This document shows positions 7,516 to 11,568 of a DNA stretch of 11,568 nt, piece by piece. Source of the stretch: Lonsdalea britannica. GTDB taxonomy: Bacteria > Pseudomonadota > Gammaproteobacteria > Enterobacterales > Enterobacteriaceae. The translations under genes were made by a program, and so were the position numbers. The notes below the pieces were generated by a model, which did not search any database, was not told the origin of the DNA, and saw only the letters and a program-made list of their open reading frames with translations. The DNA lies in NCBI RefSeq assembly GCF_946477055.1, contig NZ_CAMKXG010000099.1:1-11568 (forward strand). The letters are read 5' to 3'. Every line of letters starts with the position of its first letter. Position 1 is the stretch's first letter.

Positions 7516-7546
7516 CCCGCCCGGCATAAATACGGGCTCGGGCGGG
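7516..7546 (-). repeat. GC-rich inverted repeat between galF and gnd
   Basis: CCCGCCCG (7516-7523) and CGGGCGGG (7539-7546) are perfect 8-bp inverted arms with a 15-base loop, starting nine bases past the galF stop. No T-run follows on either strand, so it is not a standard intrinsic terminator. It may stabilise the galF mRNA 3' end. Confidence 0.5.
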
Positions 7547-7555
7547 AAGCTGTCG

Positions 7556-8461
7556 TCAGGCTGAGTGTTTAGCCAGCAGCTTTTCGATATTTTTCTTGAA
7601 TGCCTTGCCCAAACTCGGATTGCGCAAGCCGTAGGAGACGAAGGCCTGAGCATAGCCCAGCTTACGACCGCAGTTGAAACTGCGACCCGCCATTTCCACC
7701 GCATCCACCTGCTGAGTTTTGATCAGCTCGGCAATCGCATCCGTCAGCTGAATACGGCCCCATGCGCCCGGCAGGATGTTGTTGATGATAGGCCAGGCGT
7801 CCGCCGTCAGCACGTAGCGGCCAACCGCAGACAGGTCGGAACCTTCCACGCGCGCCAGCTTGGGTTTTTCAATCATCGACGTGATAGCCGACGTCGCGCC
7901 CGGCTGGGTCAGCGGCTGCTCGCATTCGACCACCGAGTATTCCGGCAGAGCTTCATACGGGCGATGCTTCACCAGAACCTGGCTATGGCCGGTCTCTTCA
8001 AAGCGCGCCACCAGACGAGCCAGGTTTTCCGTGGACTGATCCGCGGAGCTCTCATCCAGCACTACGTCCGGCAGAACGACCACAAACGGCGCGTCGCCGA
8101 CAATCGGATAGGCGCAGGAAACCGCATGCCCTAACCCCAGCGTCTGCCCCTGACGCACGTTCATGATAGTCACGCCCGGCGGACAGATGGCCTGCACTTC
8201 CTCCAGCAGCTGACGCTTGGCGCGCTCTTCCAACAAGGATTCCAGCTCGAACGACGTATCGAAATGGTTTTCGATGGCATTTTTCGACGCGTGCGTCACC
8301 AGCACAATCTCTTTAATGCCCGCGTTGGCGCACTCTTTTACGATTTTCTCGATTACCGGGCGATCCACCAGCGGCAGCATCTCTTTAGGAATTGCCTTGG
8401 TTACCGGCAACAGGTTCATACCCAGCCCGGCAACGGGAATCACTGCTTTTAATGTCGTCAT
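7556..8461 (-). CDS. galF: GalF, GalU-like UTP-glucose-1-phosphate uridylyltransferase paralogue
   Basis: The 301-residue protein belongs to the nucleotidyltransferase family that makes UDP-glucose from UTP and glucose 1-phosphate. It is GalF rather than GalU: it starts [15 protein letters not shown], has the sequence [16 protein letters not shown] near 231-246, and lacks GalU's N-terminal extension. The usual GLGTR is GLGMN here (12-16), so the catalytic arginine is Asn16; E. coli GalF has the same kind of change (GLGMH). PKEMLP (25-30), the THASKN segment near 56-61 and IEKPK (197-201) are kept. E. coli GalF is reported to have little or no activity alone and to modulate GalU. The gene lies 73 bases downstream of ugd, whose substrate is UDP-glucose, and 169 bases upstream of gnd. 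Confidence 0.93.
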   Translation of the reverse strand: MTTLKAVIPVAGLGMNLLPVTKAIPKEMLPLVDRPVIEKIVKECANAGIKEIVLVTHASKNAIENHFDTSFELESLLEERAKRQLLEEVQAICPPGVTIMNVRQGQTLGLGHAVSCAYPIVGDAPFVVVLPDVVLDESSADQSTENLARLVARFEETGHSQVLVKHRPYEALPEYSVVECEQPLTQPGATSAITSMIEKPKLARVEGSDLSAVGRYVLTADAWPIINNILPGAWGRIQLTDAIAELIKTQQVDAVEMAGRSFNCGRKLGYAQAFVSYGLRNPSLGKAFKKNIEKLLAKHSA

Positions 8462-8492
8462 CTATCGCTCTCTTAAACAGTCAGCCATTTCC

Positions 8493-8516
8493 GTGGCACT
8501 TCCCTAGCCGTGCCAC
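8493..8516 (-). other. Inverted repeat between ugd and galF
   Basis: GTGGCAC (8493-8499) and GTGCCAC (8510-8516) are perfect 7-bp inverted arms around a 10-base loop. They fill much of the 73-base gap. No T-run follows in the leftward direction. It is a possible weak terminator or mRNA-processing hairpin. Confidence 0.4.
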
Positions 8517-8534
8517 ACTCTCTTAACCTTATAC

Positions 8535-9701
8535 CTAATCTGAGCCAAAGAGATCGCGAGTAAAGACTTTTTCCACAACATCAGACAATTCCGGTGCCAT
8601 GCGGTTGGAAAGAATCACGTCGGAAATCTGTTTGAACTCTTCCAGATCGTTGATGACCTGGGAGTGGAAGAAGTTGTCCTCTTTCAGCGCCGGTTCGAAA
8701 ACCACGACCTCGATCCCTTTCGCCTTGATGCGCTTCATCACGCCCTGAATAGCCGAGGCGCGGAAGTTATCCGATCCGCTTTTCATCACCAGACGGTAGA
8801 CGCCCACGACGGTAGGATTACGCTTGATCACCGCATCGGCGATGAAGTCTTTACGCGTGGTATTGGCGTCCACAATGGCGCGGATCAGGTTGTTGGGCAC
8901 CGCTTCATAGTTAGCCAACAGCTGTTTGGTATCTTTCGGCAGGCAGTAACCGCCGTAGCCGAATGAAGGGTTGTTGTAGTGCTGTCCGATACGCGGATCC
9001 AACCCAACGCCTTCAATAATCTGCTTGCTGTCCAGGCCCAGCGTCTGGGCATAGGTGTCCAGCTCGTTGAAGTACGCCACGCGCATCGCCAAATAGGTAT
9101 TGGCGAACAGCTTGATGGCCTCGGCCTCGGTGGAGTCGGTAAACAGCACCTGAATGTCGGTTTTGATCGCGCCTTCCACCAGCAGATGGGCAAAGGTTTC
9201 CGCGCGCTCCGAACGTTCGCCGATGACAATGCGCGAAGGGTACAGGTTATCGTACAGCGCCTTGCCTTCCCGCAGAAATTCCGGCGAGAAGATGATGTTA
9301 TCGGTCTCGAACTCTTCCCTCAACTGACGGGTGTAGCCGACGGGAACGGTCGATTTGATGATCATCACCGTACCCGGATTGTGCGCCAGCACATCACGAA
9401 TGACCGCTTCGACCGAACTGGTGTTGAAGTAGTTGGTCTTCGGATCGTAGTCCGTCGGGGTGGCGATGATGACGAAATCGGCGTCTTGATAAGCCGCAGC
9501 GGGATCCTGCGTGGCCCGGAAATTGAGCGCCGGATTACGCAGGAAATCTTCGATTTCCTTGTCGACAATAGGTGAAACACCTTTGTTAAGCATGTCGACC
9601 TTCTCGGCAACGATATCCAGCGCAACCACTTCATTATGCTGCGCCAGCAGCATCGCATTCGACAAGCCGACGTAGCCGGTACCTGCAATCGCAATTTTCA
9701 T
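8535..9701 (-). CDS. ugd: UDP-glucose 6-dehydrogenase
   Basis: Ugd oxidises UDP-glucose twice with NAD+ to UDP-glucuronate, the precursor for acidic exopolysaccharides and for 4-epimerisation to UDP-galacturonate. From ATG 9701 the protein has 388 residues, the same as in E. coli. A longer reading starts at a TTG at 9707 with no better ribosome-binding site, so I rejected it. The N-terminal Rossmann loop is GTGYVG (7-12). Catalytic and binding residues visible are K197 and N201 in [22 protein letters not shown] (part of a longer conserved block), and the nucleophile C253 with K256 and D257 in [11 protein letters not shown]. The C-terminal UDP-binding domain is complete. It lies between the epimerase that probably uses its product and galF. 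Confidence 0.97.
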   Translation of the reverse strand: MKIAIAGTGYVGLSNAMLLAQHNEVVALDIVAEKVDMLNKGVSPIVDKEIEDFLRNPALNFRATQDPAAAYQDADFVIIATPTDYDPKTNYFNTSSVEAVIRDVLAHNPGTVMIIKSTVPVGYTRQLREEFETDNIIFSPEFLREGKALYDNLYPSRIVIGERSERAETFAHLLVEGAIKTDIQVLFTDSTEAEAIKLFANTYLAMRVAYFNELDTYAQTLGLDSKQIIEGVGLDPRIGQHYNNPSFGYGGYCLPKDTKQLLANYEAVPNNLIRAIVDANTTRKDFIADAVIKRNPTVVGVYRLVMKSGSDNFRASAIQGVMKRIKAKGIEVVVFEPALKEDNFFHSQVINDLEEFKQISDVILSNRMAPELSDVVEKVFTRDLFGSD

Positions 9702-9791
9702 TTTCAAATCACACTAATCCAACGTGGCATAGAACTAAAATCACAGAAGAAATGGCCGTGCGGCAGCGAAAATCGGCCGCCCGCGCTTCAT

Positions 9792-9808
9792 CGCCTCGAT
9801 CAGAGGCG
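9792..9808 (-). other. Hairpin spanning the epimerase stop codon
   Basis: CGCCTC (9792-9797) and GAGGCG (9803-9808) pair around GATCA, and the stop codon TGA (9802-9800) lies in the loop. There is no T-run after it, so read-through into ugd is expected. Confidence 0.35.
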
Positions 9809-10807
9809 GTAGAAATCGCGATACCAGTCAACAAACGCCTGCACGCCTTCGGCGACTTCCACCTGTGGGCGATAACCTGTCGTCGCAAAGAGGTCGTCGG
9901 TATCGGCATAGGTCTGATACACGTCGCCTGCTTGCATCGGCATGAAGTTTTTCTTCGCTTCGATTCCCAGCGCGTTTTCCAGCGCTGTGACAAAATCCAT
10001 CAGCTTGACCGGGCTGCCGTGGCCGATGTTGTACACGCGATAAGGCGCCGAGCTATTGGCCGGCGAACCGCTTTCCACCCGCCACGACGGATCGGGCTGT
10101 GGAATCACATCCGCGACACGCAGTACGCCTTCCACGATATCGGTGACGTAGGTGAAATCGCGGCGCATGTCGCCGTGATTGTAAATATCGATCGGCTCGC
10201 CGTTCAGGATGTTCTTGGTGAACTTGAACAGGGCCATATCCGGTCGTCCCCATGGGCCGTAGACGGTGAAAAAGCGCAGACCGGTGGTCGGCAGACCGTA
10301 CAGATGCGAATAGGCATGCGACATCAGCTCATTGGATTTTTTGGTGGCCGCGTACAGCGAAACCGGATGATCCACGCTATCCGCCGTTGAGAACGGCGTT
10401 TTATTGTTCAGCCCGTACACGGAGCTGGATGACGCATAAACCAGATGACCAACGCCATGATGGCGGCAGCCTTCCAGCACATTGACGTGTCCGGTCAGGT
10501 TGCTCTGCGCATACGCCAGCGGATTTTCCAGCGAGTAACGTACGCCAGCCTGGGCTGCCAGATGGATCACACGATCGAATTTCTCCGCCGCAAACAACGC
10601 ATGTACTGCCTTATCATCCGCGATATCCAGCTTCTCGAAACGGAAGTTGTCCAGCGGCAGCAGTTCGGCCAGGCGCGCCTCTTTGAGAGAGACGGCGTAG
10701 TAGTCATTGAGATTATCTATCCCGACAACCTCGTGCCCGGCGGCACACAGCGACTGGCAAACATAAAAACCGATAAAACCGGCGGCTCCGGTAACAAGGA
10801 ATTTCAT
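9800..10807 (-). CDS. NAD-dependent epimerase, probable UDP-glucuronate 4-epimerase
   Basis: This is an extended short-chain dehydrogenase/reductase of 335 residues. The start at ATG 10807 puts the protein at MKFLVTGAAGFIG, the usual N-terminus; a reading from 10912 adds 35 residues with no family match. The NAD-binding loop GAAGFIG is at 7-13, the serine cluster YASSSSVYG at 124-132, and the catalytic YxxxK is Y152-K156 (YAATK). Length and the YYAVSLKEARL and HPVSLYAATKKSNELMSHAYSHL regions fit the UDP-glucuronate 4-epimerase group (Uge, Cap1J, LpsL) better than GalE or RmlB. It would turn the product of the downstream ugd into UDP-galacturonate. It has its own likely promoter. Other epimerase specificities within this group are possible. 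Confidence 0.85.
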   Translation of the reverse strand: MKFLVTGAAGFIGFYVCQSLCAAGHEVVGIDNLNDYYAVSLKEARLAELLPLDNFRFEKLDIADDKAVHALFAAEKFDRVIHLAAQAGVRYSLENPLAYAQSNLTGHVNVLEGCRHHGVGHLVYASSSSVYGLNNKTPFSTADSVDHPVSLYAATKKSNELMSHAYSHLYGLPTTGLRFFTVYGPWGRPDMALFKFTKNILNGEPIDIYNHGDMRRDFTYVTDIVEGVLRVADVIPQPDPSWRVESGSPANSSAPYRVYNIGHGSPVKLMDFVTALENALGIEAKKNFMPMQAGDVYQTYADTDDLFATTGYRPQVEVAEGVQAFVDWYRDFYRL

Positions 10808-10844
10808 CAGATGACTCATTGTTGTGGGTGAGATGAATCTGCGA

Positions 10845-10853
10845 ATGATACCA
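10845..10853 (-). promoter_or_regulatory. Extended -10 promoter of the epimerase gene
   Basis: On the minus strand TGG immediately precedes TATCAT (10850-10845), giving an extended -10 element with five of six matches to TATAAT. The -35 region is poor, as is common for extended -10 promoters. Transcription would start near 10838, about 31 bases before the ATG. Confidence 0.42.
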
Positions 10854-10921
10854 CCGAACGGTTTGATGCCGAATCGGAACATTGGAAGGTCTTGCGCCGA
10901 TAACCCCTTCACCCGGTTAAT

Positions 10922-10959
10922 AAAAATGCAGTCTGCCGCGACGCCTCCGTGAAGGCGTC
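10922..10959 (-). terminator. Possible terminator behind the glycoside hydrolase gene
   Basis: GACGCCT (10940-10946) and AGGCGTC (10953-10959) form a perfect 7-bp stem with a six-base loop in the 218-base gap. Read leftwards, TTTTTA (from 10926) follows only 13 bases after the stem, so the terminator is not canonical. It could still separate the hydrolase transcript from that of the epimerase. Confidence 0.35.
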
Positions 10960-11025
10960 TTTCACGTCCGGTGCGGATACTGTCTTGCCGCCGTCATTCA
11001 CCCGGCGTCGTTGATACCCGACGCG

Positions 11026-11568
11026 TTATTCACTCAGATAGCGCGGTATTGGCCCCAGCGTCCAGGTTTTGCCATCGATATCCGTCTGATTTCCCTGCCA
11101 GTCCGTCTGCACTTTTTTACCGCCGTTCAGCGGCACTTCTTTCTTGTCTGCGCCAATCGTCCATCCCACCAGCAGGTCTTTGCTGCCGTTGGAGAAGCGA
11201 TAGACCTTGACGTCCGGGGCATCGACGACGGCCTTTTTGAAGTCCATGCCGGTCAGCATGTGATTCATCACCGCCATCGCGCTATAAGCGGGTTTCGGCG
11301 TGTAGTCCTGATAGAGCAACCCAAAATTGTGCTCTTTGTTAGTGCCGTTCGCGCCATCGTTCACGAAGTCATACCAAAACGTGCTTTGAATGATGTTGTG
11401 CCGCTGAGACTCGATCAGCGTACGCAGCAGGAAAGCGGCCTGAGCGGCTTCGCCGTTGGCATACGGGATGGTCGTCGACGGCCAGCCGATCTCGGTGACA
11501 TACACCGGTGGGAACTGGCTCGCCGGGCGTTTTTCCAGCTTGATGTGGCTTTCCATCAGCCGGGAGAC
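11026..11568 (-). CDS. Glycoside hydrolase, clan GH-A-like, C-terminal part
   Basis: The reading frame is open to the right edge, so the N-terminus is outside the window; the ATG at 11556 is internal (preceded in frame by VSRL). The visible 180 residues contain VYVTEIGWPST (22-32 of the fragment), the usual setting of the catalytic nucleophile glutamate (E26 here) at the end of strand 7 in clan GH-A (beta/alpha)8 barrels. FWYDFVNDG and FGLLYQDYTPKPAY follow, as in GH5- and GH39-like enzymes. The last 75 residues or so look like a small beta domain (VKVYRFSNGSKDLLVGW). The exact GH family cannot be fixed from this part, and the acid/base glutamate is not visible. Its place beside sugar-nucleotide genes suggests trimming or release of the exopolysaccharide, as PslG does, but this is inference. 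Confidence 0.75.
   Translation of the reverse strand, partial: VSRLMESHIKLEKRPASQFPPVYVTEIGWPSTTIPYANGEAAQAAFLLRTLIESQRHNIIQSTFWYDFVNDGANGTNKEHNFGLLYQDYTPKPAYSAMAVMNHMLTGMDFKKAVVDAPDVKVYRFSNGSKDLLVGWTIGADKKEVPLNGGKKVQTDWQGNQTDIDGKTWTLGPIPRYLSE

Overview
The window looks like chromosomal DNA of an enterobacterium (order Enterobacterales). The Gnd, Ugd and GalF proteins have almost the same length and motifs as those of E. coli, and a complete yjbEFGH operon is present. A plant-associated or environmental lineage such as Pectobacteriaceae or Erwiniaceae is a guess, not something the sequence proves. The theme is nucleotide-sugar supply and export of an extracellular polysaccharide.

Layout. A VirK/YbjX-type (DUF535) gene runs rightwards at 200-1183 behind an AT-rich leader. 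Everything after it runs leftwards. Read in the direction of transcription from the right edge, the genes are: the C-terminal part of a clan GH-A glycoside hydrolase (11568-11026, cut by the window edge); a UDP-glucuronate 4-epimerase-like gene (10807-9800); ugd (9701-8535); galF (8461-7556); gnd (7386-5980); a 364-base regulatory gap; yjbE, yjbF, yjbG and yjbH (5615-1668); and a very short gene for a Gly/His-rich lipoprotein (1398-1243). The lipoprotein gene's terminator is built into the last codons of the convergent DUF535 gene.

How the genes fit together. GalF (a GalU paralogue), Ugd and the epimerase make or modulate UDP-glucose, UDP-glucuronate and, probably, UDP-galacturonate. Gnd is the pentose-phosphate enzyme classically linked to surface-polysaccharide loci. 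YjbE-H is the paralogue of the GfcABCD proteins of group 4 capsules: a small secreted Ala/Ser/Thr-rich protein, an outer-membrane lipoprotein, a periplasmic GfcC-like protein and a large outer-membrane beta-barrel. The glycoside hydrolase could trim or release the polymer. The window is therefore probably the distal end of an exopolysaccharide locus with a yjb module attached.

Points worth a second look are mostly regulatory: a structured yjbE leader that can be drawn in two mutually exclusive folds; a strong terminator between yjbE and yjbF; a seven-base anti-Shine-Dalgarno sequence inside gnd at the place known from E. coli; and the unlisted 51-residue lipoprotein gene. I see no mobile element, CRISPR array, tRNA or rRNA. 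No completely new multi-gene system is evident.
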